From Planctomycetota bacterium (GTDB taxonomy: Bacteria > Planctomycetota > Phycisphaerae > SM23-33), in NCBI GenBank assembly GCA_003644335.1, contig QNCB01000094.1:1-5868 (forward strand): DNA of 5,868 nt, in the 5' to 3' direction. A model generated the notes under the pieces. The model was given only the letters and a program-made list of their open reading frames with translations, did not search any database and was not told the DNA's origin. Positions 1 to 5,866 of the stretch are shown here, one piece after another. Position numbers and translations under genes: made by a program. Numbering within the stretch: position 1 is the stretch's first letter; every line of letters begins with the position of its first letter.

Positions 1-1514
1 CCATATATAGCAGCCCGGAAAGCTTTGTCCCTGTTTTCGTTTCCGATAGCTGGGCCGAAACTGTTTTCGCTACACGGGTTGGGGTCGACACGCCCCGGCA
101 GCGAGCCAGCCTCGAGAATCTGCACGAGTTCCTTGACTTCCTCGAAGGTGAATCTGCCTGTAATTTGGCCTCGCTGTGAAATCACGGTCTGGATATTCGG
201 AGCCGAGTAGACATCGTCGTCCAGCAGGATAGCCATGCTCTTGCCGACATTGTTGCCGGTGAGTCTGGTGAACAATTTCGCCCCAGCCTCGTCGAACTGG
301 AAGTCCACAGCCGGGCTGCCATACTGGTCTGACCCGACTCGTGCACTGGCCAGGCTCCAGCGGACCTCCTCGCCGCGGGCCTGGATCATTCGCTCAGCGG
401 GCTTATTGCTCAGCAGTATATAGAGCTTGCCGATGCGATCCGTCGCGGTGATCAAGCTGCCATAGCCTTCGCCGTCGCCATGGACGGGATACCACGCGTA
501 ATCAGCACCTTCTATCCGCAAAGCCTCCGGGCCGTCGGTCTTCAGGCTGGTTTTGTATTTTTGCAGCTGGGCGTCGGTGATGGCCTGTGCCCCGGCCTTG
601 GGCGCAATGCGGAACTCCAGCACGCCAGCCTTTTTTATCATCCGCTTGAGGTCGGCGGGGTCTTCCAAAGGCCTGCGAATTTTCGACCATTTCTCATAGA
701 GCGTCGCGACCTGCCGGATGAGATTATCCCGCGAGGGATATTGTTCGCACAGCTCGTTGACCCGCTGCTTGTAGACCGCCAGGATAGCTTTCTTTTCGTC
801 CTTGTCGCCCTGAGAGTTAGCCTGGTTGAAAATCTTCAAAACGCTCATAAGCAGGTGCGGGCTGAGGTTGCCCTTGCGAACCTCAGCGAACAGCCCGCGG
901 TATTCGGTATTGACCGCGTTCCGCTTGGCCTCCGCTGAGAGAAGCTCCTTCTGCATAGCCCGCAGAGCGTTTGTCGAGGGCGACTTGGCTGAGGCGATTT
1001 TCGCCTTGGCAGCCTGCAGGCTGGCCTCTGCCTTGCGCAGTTTGTCCATCGTCGCCAACAGCCGCGAAACGCTCTTGGCCCAGGCCTTGTCCCCGCCTGT
1101 GAGTTTCCCGATAGCCTCGGCTCGTTGCTGGGCATTCAGGGGCAGCAGCGCGCGGATATCGCTCCGTTCGATGTTGGTAGCCAGCAGCTCCTCGCGAGCT
1201 TTGAGATACGAATTGCGCAGGGCCTGGGACTCGGGCGAAGCTGCGGGCATGCGCACCTCGAACCGGTCGTTCTGCAGGGGTCGCCATTCCAGCGAACTCA
1301 GGCCCGACGGGTCGATGCGCTTCTTCAGCACGGCGATAATTCGCTCGACCAGGTCGCTTCTACCCTCGTCGTTGCGAACCTGAAAGACCATACTATAGCC
1401 GCCCGCGATGTCCTGGCCTTGCTTTAGACCATTGCCGTAAAACAGGCTGCCCAGACAAACCAAAACAAGAATAGCGACAAACGCGAACTTCAACGGCAGA
1501 TATTTTGCACTCAT
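1..1514 (-). CDS. secD: Protein translocase subunit SecD, 3' part missing (cut by window edge)
   Basis: SecD works with SecF in the inner membrane, using the proton motive force to help pull secreted proteins through SecYEG. I translated this frame by hand: it is open from ATG 1514 to base 1, giving 504 whole codons. Visible parts are a membrane segment at about 7-25, the entry motif DIAGGYSMVFQV (35-46), the porter-fold strand and helix RIDPSGL (66-72) and DRFEVRMP (83-90), a charged Ala/Lys/Glu-rich helical stretch of about 190 residues, then KKAGVLEFRIAP (294-305). The second half of the P1 domain follows: FDEAGAKLF (407-415), NVGKSMAILLDD (422-433), SAP (437-439), RGQITG (448-453) and EAGSLP (468-473). 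The signature SENSFGPAIG (482-491) leads into the second membrane segment, where the window ends. The start is uncertain: an in-frame ATG at 1532 would add six residues, and neither start has a strong Shine-Dalgarno. No yajC lies directly upstream. A SecD-SecF fusion cannot be excluded because the 3' end is missing. Confidence 0.93.
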   Translation of the reverse strand, partial: MSAKYLPLKFAFVAILVLVCLGSLFYGNGLKQGQDIAGGYSMVFQVRNDEGRSDLVERIIAVLKKRIDPSGLSSLEWRPLQNDRFEVRMPAASPESQALRNSYLKAREELLATNIERSDIRALLPLNAQQRAEAIGKLTGGDKAWAKSVSRLLATMDKLRKAEASLQAAKAKIASAKSPSTNALRAMQKELLSAEAKRNAVNTEYRGLFAEVRKGNLSPHLLMSVLKIFNQANSQGDKDEKKAILAVYKQRVNELCEQYPSRDNLIRQVATLYEKWSKIRRPLEDPADLKRMIKKAGVLEFRIAPKAGAQAITDAQLQKYKTSLKTDGPEALRIEGADYAWYPVHGDGEGYGSLITATDRIGKLYILLSNKPAERMIQARGEEVRWSLASARVGSDQYGSPAVDFQFDEAGAKLFTRLTGNNVGKSMAILLDDDVYSAPNIQTVISQRGQITGRFTFEEVKELVQILEAGSLPGRVDPNPCSENSFGPAIGNENRDKAFRAAIY

Positions 1515-1624
1515 TATTTCACACCATTTCATTGCGGCCTGGCGACCAACGACGCAAGACCTCGACCAAAACCGTTCTGTCAAACTTTCGCTGCGCAGAA
1601 AACCCCTGTCGCAGGAAGCGTGGC

Positions 1625-1653
1625 ATTCTGACCCGAAAACCTCCGCTGGTCAA
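1625..1653 (-). promoter_or_regulatory. Possible secD promoter (weak)
   Basis: On the minus strand there is TTGACC (1648-1653), a 17-base spacer, and CAGAAT (1625-1630). These match the sigma-70 boxes at 5 of 6 and 4 of 6 bases. The site lies downstream of the terminator at 1686-1710 and about 110 bases before the secD start, so it could serve secD on its own. A perfect TTGACA also occurs nearer the gene (around 1578-1583) but I found no matching -10 box for it. Confidence 0.3.
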
Positions 1654-1685
1654 GCAAAATTCGTAAGCGTTCACGGCCGTACCAT

Positions 1686-1710
1686 AAAAAAACAGGCGGA
1701 AGAGCCTGTT
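1686..1710 (-). terminator. Intrinsic terminator after dnaE
   Basis: Read on the minus strand, AACAGGC pairs with GCCTGTT (1704-1710 with 1691-1697) around a six-base loop. The transcript runs on into seven Us (1692-1686, the first two shared with the stem). This is a standard rho-independent shape. It lies about 230 bases after the dnaE stop and about 170 bases before secD, so it would end dnaE transcripts or act as an attenuator in the secD leader. Confidence 0.7.
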
Positions 1711-1722
1711 GCGCGATAATTC

Positions 1723-1745
1723 TCGAATCCAACCATTGGATTCGA
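1723..1745. repeat. 10-bp perfect hairpin upstream of the terminator
   Basis: TCGAATCCAA (1723-1732) is the exact complement of TTGGATTCGA (1736-1745), with a three-base loop. There is no U-run on either side, so it is not a terminator on its own. It lies only 12 bases upstream, in the minus sense, of the terminator stem at 1691-1710, so the two would form a tandem hairpin pair in one RNA. Confidence 0.7.
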
Positions 1746-1853
1746 TAGCCGCGTAAGAGAGGGGGCTCAAAAATCTCGTTCTCACACAGTTTTTGTCAAA
1801 AATTCAATTCTCTCATGTTTTCAAATCATGTTTGGCCAGCTGAGAAACAAAAT

Positions 1854-1862
1854 ATTGTACCA
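1854..1862 (-). promoter_or_regulatory. Possible extended -10 promoter element
   Basis: The minus strand reads TGGTACAAT, a TGn extended -10 with 5 of 6 matches to TATAAT. No -35 box is found at a usual distance. A start near 1847 would give an RNA of about 160 bases that crosses the hairpin at 1723-1745 and ends at the terminator at 1686, or reads on into secD. It is a nine-base match in an AT-rich spacer and may be chance. Confidence 0.2.
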
Positions 1863-1926
1863 ATCAGCCCAAACGCTCGTTTCTCTCACGCCCAGCGGGC
1901 TTTTCCGCTACGCCACAGCTCAGCCT

Positions 1927-1946
1927 GTTGCCTAGTTGCCTAGTTG
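1927..1946. repeat. Short tandem repeat GTTGCCTA across the dnaE stop
   Basis: The plus strand reads GTTGCCTA twice, then GTTG. The dnaE stop codon (TAG, minus strand, 1940-1942) lies inside it. Each 8-base unit contains a CTA, that is, TAG on the minus strand, so the repeat supplies two TAG triplets eight bases apart in different frames. Confidence 0.7.
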
Positions 1947-4900
1947 AATCTGGTTACTGCCGCTGAGGCGGGGGCGTTTTGATTGGCGGGGGTTTTATTG
2001 TTTTTATTGTTATTGTTGTTCCATCGGCGGGCGCCTTTTCGTTCCCCAGCTGCTACGGGGCGAGGCTGAAGTTTTAACAAAACCTGATCGCCCAGCAAGT
2101 CTTCCAGCTCGGTTACCAGCGGGCGGGTTGGCTGAACGTACAACTCTCGCCCGACGCGAACCTCCGCCAGCACATCAGGCCTATGGTCTGGTCTGACCAA
2201 AACATGAACCGGACACTGCCCCGCACTAGCCCGCAACGCAGCCGCGATTTTGGCTGACAGGCCCGCTTGGTCCGACTCTGGCAGGCGAAGCTCCAACCCG
2301 CCGATGAACGACTCGAGAGCCTGGTCTATCGGCGTGATTTCATCGACGATAATGTTAGGCCTGTCGCGGTCTCGACCAACCGAACCTGTAACGAAGACCA
2401 ACGCTTCGGGCGAAAGCAGATGGCCCACCTTCTGATACGCCCGCGGGAAAACCACAGCTTCGTACTTGCCGGTGAGGTCTTCGAAAACCACCATCGCCAT
2501 TTTCTCGCCCTTGGCTTTGGTAACGGTCTTCCGCACCGAGCGAATCATACAGCCAATGCGAATACGGCTGTCGTGCGGGTAGGTGCCAGGCTCGCGATCC
2601 AGCCTGGCCAGGGAGACGCCAGGCGGATACGAAAGCGACGTCAGCTCGCGCCCATATTTCACCAGCGGATGACTCGAAACGTAAAAGCCCAGCGTGTCTT
2701 TTTCCGCAGCTAGCAGCTGCGTCTCGCTCCAGGGCGCGACATCCGGGAACCGCGGGGCAGCCTTGGCGGCAGACTCCTCAGAGCCTAGTGCTCCGCCGGG
2801 GCCAAAGAAGCTGAGCTGACCGCTCTTGCGGTTGACCGCGGCAGCCTGCCCCAGGGTAACAGCTCCGTCCAGGGCAGCTATCATCGCTGCCCGGTGGGCG
2901 CCCAGCGAGTCGAACGCGCCGCATTTTATCAGAGCTTCGATGGCTCCTTTGTTCACAGCCCGGCTGTCGACGAACTCGCAAAAATGATACAGGTCCGTAA
3001 ATTGGCCCACCTCTTGGCGGGCAGCTACTATCGCATCGACCGCGCTGCCGCCCACGCCCTTGACCGCAGCGAGGCCAAAGCGTACAGCCTCGCCGTCGAC
3101 CGCGAAGCTGCTCCCGCAGGTGTTGACATCTGGCGGGAGGACTTTTATGCCCATCCGCTTGGCTTCGCCCATGTATTGCACAACCTTGTCCGTGTCGCCG
3201 CATTCGTAGGTCAGCACCGAGGCGAGGAACTCGCGCGGGTAGTGCTTTTTGAAGTAGGCGGTCTGATAGGCGACGATAGCATAGCGGGTCGAGTGGGCTT
3301 TGTTGAAGCCATACCCCGCGAATTTTTCGATCAGCGAGAACAGTCGCTGGGCCTCAGCCTGGCTAATGCCGTTTTCCTCGGCGCCTTCGATAAAGTTGCT
3401 CTTCTCCGCTGCGATAACTTTGAGTTTCTTTTTCGAGATAGCTTTAATCAGCGTAAGCGCGCGGTTCAACGGCAGCTTGCCCAGGCGGTTGAGCACTTGC
3501 ATGACCTGTTCCTGATAGGCCATGATCCCGTAGGTCTCCGCCAGGATATCGTCGACCAGTTCGTGCAGAGAGGGGACTTCTTCCGTGCCGTTTTTGCGAT
3601 GACAATAGGTGGGAATAAGTTCCATAGGCCCCGGGCGGTACATAGCGTTGGCAGCTATCAGGTCGGTTATTTTGCCAGGCTTCATCTGCTTCAGCACGCC
3701 ACGCATACCCTCGGATTCAAACTGAAAAACCCCCGCGGTATGACCCTGGCGGAACAGCTCGTATACGCTGTCGTCATCCAGCGGGATTTTTTCCGGGTCG
3801 ATATCCTTGCCGATGCGCTGAGCGACCATCTCGCGGGTGTGCTGGATAATCGTCAGCGTCCGCAAGCCCAGGAAGTCCATCTTCATCAGACCAGCCCGTT
3901 CGCTGGTCGGGCCGTCCCATTGGGTGATGACATCGTCGCTGTTGGCCTGGCGGTAAAGCGGCACGACATCTTCCAGCGGAACATCAGCTACGATGACCCC
4001 TGCGGCATGAATGCCGGTGTGCCGACAAAGGCCTTCGAGCTTTTTGCCATGATCGAGCATCTGCCCGAAACGCGCGTCAGATTCGCATAGCTTTTGCAGG
4101 TCGGGATCAGCTTTGAGAGCCTTGGTCAGCGTAACGCCAGGCCCGTCGGGTATGAGCTTGGTTATCGAGTCGACCTCGCTTAGCGGCACATCCAGAACTC
4201 GGCCTACGTCTTTGAGAACCGCTTTGGCTTTGAGGGTTCCGTAAGTAATTATCTGCGCGACGTGGCCATATTTGTCGCGCACATACTGAATAATTTTAGC
4301 CCGGCCTTCCTGACAAATATCGATATCAATATCCGGCGCTTCCTCTCGCTGCGGGTCGGTGAACCGCTCGAACAACAGCCCATACTCCAGCGGGTCGACC
4401 TCCGCGATTTTCAGAGCATAGCCCAGCAGCGTCGCCACGCCCGAACCACGCGGAGCAGAGGGTATCGAATGCTGACGGGCATACTCGACGAGGTCGTTGA
4501 CGATGAGGAAATACGAGCTGTACCCCTTGTCCTTGAGAACCTTCAGCTCCCAGGTCAGCCTGTCCTTATACTCCTGCGGAATCTCCCGCCCGGCGAATCG
4601 CTCGCCCAGGCCCGCCCAGGCCAGCTTGGCCAGATGCTCGTCGTCAGTCAAGCCCTCCGGCACGGGGAAAACCGGCAGGAATGTTTTGTCGAACTTCAGA
4701 TCGAGGTTGCACATTTCCGCGATTTTCAGCGTGTTGTCGCAAGCCTGGGGGAACTCGCGCAGGGCGTGGCGCATTTCCTCTGGGCTTCGCAGGTACAGCT
4801 CGGGCGAGTAGACCATTTTCTTTTGGCCCGTGCGGATTGCTTCCTGAGTATCAGCCAGGGTCTTGCCCGTCGACACGCAGGTCAGCACCTCGTGCGAGGG

Positions 4901-5548
4901 CTTGTCCTCAGCCTGGACAAAGTGCACATCGTTCGTGCCGACGATGCCCACGCCAAGCTCGCCCGCGATTTTTACCAGGTCTGGATTCGTGCGTGTCTGC
5001 TCGTCCAGCCCGGCGTTTTGAACCTCGATATAGAACCGCTCAGGCCCGAAAATATCCAGATATTCCGCCGCGATTTTTTTCGCTTTTTCGTAATCCCCGC
5101 CGAGCAGGGCTGAGGGCACCTCGCCGCCGAGACATGCGGTGGTGCAGATTAGGCCTTCGTTGAACTCCCGCAACAGCTCGCGGTCTATCCGAGGCTTGTA
5201 GTAAAACCCCTCGATATACGATCGGCTGGACAGCCTTTTGAGGTTCAACCAGCCCGCGTCGTTCATCGCCAAAAGCACCATGTGGTAGCAGGCGGTGGTC
5301 TGGTTGCCCATGGACTTGTCCTGCCTGGTCGTCGGCGAGATATAGGCTTCCAGGCCAAGGATAGGCTTGATGCCCTCGCGCTTGGCAGCGTCGTAGAAGT
5401 CGACCGCCCCGAACAGGTTGCCGTGGTCCGTCAAGGCCAGGGCGTCCATGCCAGCGGCCTTGGCAGCACGCGCCAGTCCAGCGGTACTCCCCGCTCCGTC
5501 GAGCAGCGAGTAATGCGAGTGAACATGCAGATGTACAAAACCGTCCAT
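1940..5548 (-). CDS. dnaE: DNA polymerase III subunit alpha (replicative polymerase)
   Basis: Catalytic subunit of the replicase, adding dNTPs at the fork in complex with the beta clamp and tau. It is full length (1202 aa; E. coli 1160). Residues 1 to about 215 are a PHP domain with HLHVH (6-10), TDHGN (40-44), GLEAY (65-69), H89 and TNDVH (205-209); the metal ligands look intact, unlike in E. coli. The polymerase core has PRGS (366-369), PDIDID with aspartates 406 and 408, and D558 in MDFLGLRTLT, matching E. coli D401, D403 and D555. FNKAHSTRYA (748-757) and a helix-hairpin-helix at about 825-843 follow. QLSFF (911-915) fits the clamp-binding motif. An OB fold lies at about 995-1060 and a tau-binding-type end at about 1080-1165. 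Residues 1166-1202 are a disordered Asn/Lys/Ala tail. I chose ATG 5548 because AGAGGAGG lies six bases before it; the in-frame ATG at 5572 precedes that site and sits only about eight bases after the likely transcript start. This is DnaE, not PolC: no inserted exonuclease domain is present. Confidence 0.97.
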   Translation of the reverse strand: MDGFVHLHVHSHYSLLDGAGSTAGLARAAKAAGMDALALTDHGNLFGAVDFYDAAKREGIKPILGLEAYISPTTRQDKSMGNQTTACYHMVLLAMNDAGWLNLKRLSSRSYIEGFYYKPRIDRELLREFNEGLICTTACLGGEVPSALLGGDYEKAKKIAAEYLDIFGPERFYIEVQNAGLDEQTRTNPDLVKIAGELGVGIVGTNDVHFVQAEDKPSHEVLTCVSTGKTLADTQEAIRTGQKKMVYSPELYLRSPEEMRHALREFPQACDNTLKIAEMCNLDLKFDKTFLPVFPVPEGLTDDEHLAKLAWAGLGERFAGREIPQEYKDRLTWELKVLKDKGYSSYFLIVNDLVEYARQHSIPSAPRGSGVATLLGYALKIAEVDPLEYGLLFERFTDPQREEAPDIDIDICQEGRAKIIQYVRDKYGHVAQIITYGTLKAKAVLKDVGRVLDVPLSEVDSITKLIPDGPGVTLTKALKADPDLQKLCESDARFGQMLDHGKKLEGLCRHTGIHAAGVIVADVPLEDVVPLYRQANSDDVITQWDGPTSERAGLMKMDFLGLRTLTIIQHTREMVAQRIGKDIDPEKIPLDDDSVYELFRQGHTAGVFQFESEGMRGVLKQMKPGKITDLIAANAMYRPGPMELIPTYCHRKNGTEEVPSLHELVDDILAETYGIMAYQEQVMQVLNRLGKLPLNRALTLIKAISKKKLKVIAAEKSNFIEGAEENGISQAEAQRLFSLIEKFAGYGFNKAHSTRYAIVAYQTAYFKKHYPREFLASVLTYECGDTDKVVQYMGEAKRMGIKVLPPDVNTCGSSFAVDGEAVRFGLAAVKGVGGSAVDAIVAARQEVGQFTDLYHFCEFVDSRAVNKGAIEALIKCGAFDSLGAHRAAMIAALDGAVTLGQAAAVNRKSGQLSFFGPGGALGSEESAAKAAPRFPDVAPWSETQLLAAEKDTLGFYVSSHPLVKYGRELTSLSYPPGVSLARLDREPGTYPHDSRIRIGCMIRSVRKTVTKAKGEKMAMVVFEDLTGKYEAVVFPRAYQKVGHLLSPEALVFVTGSVGRDRDRPNIIVDEITPIDQALESFIGGLELRLPESDQAGLSAKIAAALRASAGQCPVHVLVRPDHRPDVLAEVRVGRELYVQPTRPLVTELEDLLGDQVLLKLQPRPVAAGERKGARRWNNNNNKNNKTPANQNAPASAAVTRFN
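1994..2020 (-). repeat. Asn/Lys codon run in the dnaE 3' end
   Basis: Nine consecutive codons of AAC, AAT or AAA encode five Asn, one Lys, two Asn and one Lys (residues 1177-1185). The tract stands out as pure A/T/C on the coding strand within a GC-rich gene and looks like slippage-prone simple sequence. It lies after the last recognisable domain. Confidence 0.75.
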
Positions 5549-5554
5549 AGCCAA

Positions 5555-5562
5555 CCTCCTCT
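5555..5562 (-). promoter_or_regulatory. dnaE ribosome binding site
   Basis: The minus strand reads AGAGGAGG, a near-perfect Shine-Dalgarno, with a six-base spacer (TTGGCT) to ATG 5548. This fixes the dnaE start and makes the upstream in-frame ATG at 5572 unlikely. Confidence 0.85.
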
Positions 5563-5586
5563 GACAACGCATTAGCAGATTTTCCC

Positions 5587-5615
5587 ACTATAACACTCGG
5601 GCAGAGTTTTGACAA
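5587..5615 (-). promoter_or_regulatory. dnaE promoter, sigma-70 type
   Basis: The minus strand has TTGTCA (5610-5615), a 17-base spacer and TATAGT (5587-5592), each matching the consensus at 5 of 6 bases with ideal spacing. The start of transcription would fall near 5580, giving a leader of about 30 bases that holds the Shine-Dalgarno site. The -35 box lies inside a dyad described separately. Confidence 0.65.
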
Positions 5616-5627
5616 TGTTGCGTCAAA
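5608..5627. promoter_or_regulatory. Dyad TTTGAC-N8-GTCAAA over the dnaE -35 box
   Basis: Perfect six-base arms (5608-5613 and 5622-5627) flank an eight-base centre. The left arm overlaps the -35 hexamer of the dnaE promoter, as an operator for a dimeric repressor would. It is not a LexA box that I recognise. Short dyads also arise by chance, so the role is inference. Confidence 0.35.
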
Positions 5628-5692
5628 GAATGACCAAGGCCCGAATACCCAATGCCCAGAGAATGACCAAGGCCCAATACCCAATGCCCAGG
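5628..5692. repeat. Two tandem copies of a 32-33 base intergenic repeat
   Basis: Copy one (5628-5660, 33 bases) and copy two (5661-5692, 32 bases) both begin GAATGACCAAGGCCC and continue with AATACCCAATGCCCAG. They differ by one inserted G in copy one and by their last bases. A third GAATGAC starts at 5693 and then diverges. On the minus strand the unit reads as GGGCATTGGGTATTGGGC, which translates to Gly-Ile-Gly-Tyr-Trp type peptides; short frames here are repeat artefacts. Such arrays are common between genes in some planctomycete genomes (from memory). Confidence 0.8.
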
Positions 5693-5707
5693 GAATGACA
5701 CGGGAGG
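5691..5707. repeat. 17-base direct repeat, left copy
   Basis: GGGAATGACACGGGAGG occurs here and again, identically, at 5850-5866. The two copies bracket the 25-bp inverted repeat. The left copy is joined to the end of the tandem unit, the right copy to the end of a hairpin repeat, so the sequence looks like a shared module of two repeat families. Confidence 0.8.
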
Positions 5708-5710
5708 TGC

Positions 5711-5771
5711 CGTGGTTGCGGTGTTTGCAACCACGCTAAACGATATCGTGGTTGCAAACACCGCAACCACG
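5711..5771. repeat. Perfect 25-bp inverted repeat with self-complementary arms
   Basis: Bases 5711-5735 are the exact reverse complement of 5747-5771, with an 11-base spacer (CTAAACGATAT). Each arm is also a hairpin on its own: CGTGGTTGC pairs with GCAACCACG around a seven-base loop. The 9-mer is therefore present four times in alternating orientation. The strand can fold as one long hairpin or as two small ones. It has no U-run next to it, so it is not an ordinary terminator. Confidence 0.9.
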
Positions 5772-5822
5772 CCACCCGGCGTCTGGGAAAAAATTGAATA
5801 TCCAACAGAAGAAGGAAAAAAC

Positions 5823-5855
5823 AAAAAAAAACTGGATTCCCGCCTTCGCGGGAAT
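5823..5855 (-). terminator. Dispersed-type hairpin repeat followed by an A9 run; likely terminator
   Basis: ATTCCCG (5836-5842) pairs with CGGGAAT (5849-5855) around CCTTCG. On the minus strand the stem is followed by CCAG and then nine Ts (5831-5823) and another T-rich stretch. This could end transcription of a minus-strand gene beyond the right edge. The sequence GTCATTCCCGCGAAGGCGGG is the widely scattered repeat whose chance translation gives the well-known SFPRRRES peptide, and it fits the ATTCCC-N8-GGGAAT form of the neisserial dRS3 repeat. The four-base gap before the T-run is longer than ideal. Confidence 0.55.
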
Positions 5856-5866
5856 GACACGGGAGG
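5850..5866. repeat. 17-base direct repeat, right copy
   Basis: Identical to 5691-5707, 159 bases further on. It overlaps the right arm of the hairpin repeat at 5836-5855, so the copy belongs to that element's flank. The window ends two bases later, so its full extent on this side is unknown. Confidence 0.8.

Larger units (their letters stand above)
1515..1939. other. Intergenic spacer between dnaE and secD
   Basis: These 425 bases hold no gene I can support. The part at about 1770-1865 is AT-rich. Seen in it are a 10-bp hairpin, a minus-strand intrinsic terminator, two weak minus-strand promoter candidates and a short tandem repeat that runs into the dnaE stop codon. An 88-codon minus-strand frame (1519-1785) exists, but it contains the terminator hairpin, matches no family I know and is probably chance. 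Confidence 0.75.

Noticed and set aside
480..1427. Plus-strand frames of 100 to 185 codons opposite secD
   Set aside because: The minus-strand SecD frame is continuous and carries family motifs before and after this stretch, so the plus-strand frames are shadows.
1519..1785. 88-codon minus-strand frame just upstream of secD, considered as a YajC or small leader protein
   Set aside because: It has no hydrophobic N-terminal segment of the YajC kind, no good ribosome site, and it is interrupted in function by the terminator and 10-bp hairpin lying inside it.
1890..1904. Plus-strand terminator GCCC-AGC-GGGC followed by TTTT
   Set aside because: The stem is only four base pairs with a three-base loop and a short T-run, and no plus-strand gene leads into it. 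As a minus-strand terminator for dnaE it lacks a U-run.
2894..4090. Long plus-strand frame of 398 codons opposite dnaE
   Set aside because: It lies wholly inside the conserved polymerase core of dnaE on the other strand, and its translation shows no recognisable domain. It is an antisense shadow of GC-rich codon use.
4595..4625. Tandem GCCCAGGCCC within dnaE
   Set aside because: It is a short coincidence of Gly/Leu/Ala codons (AWAGLGERF) in an ordinary part of the gene.
5549..5572. dnaE start at the upstream in-frame ATG (5572)
   Set aside because: It would place the strong Shine-Dalgarno inside the coding region and add MRCQRRLA before the usual DnaE start; no ribosome site precedes it.
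5628..5692. CRISPR array
   Set aside because: The two units abut each other with no spacer, and there is no further regular copy or cas gene in view.
5588..5860. Minus-strand frames of 60 to 90 codons in the repeat region
   Set aside because: They translate the repeats themselves (SFPRRRES, GIGYW-type and VVANTATTA peptides), which are known or evident artefacts of repeat DNA.
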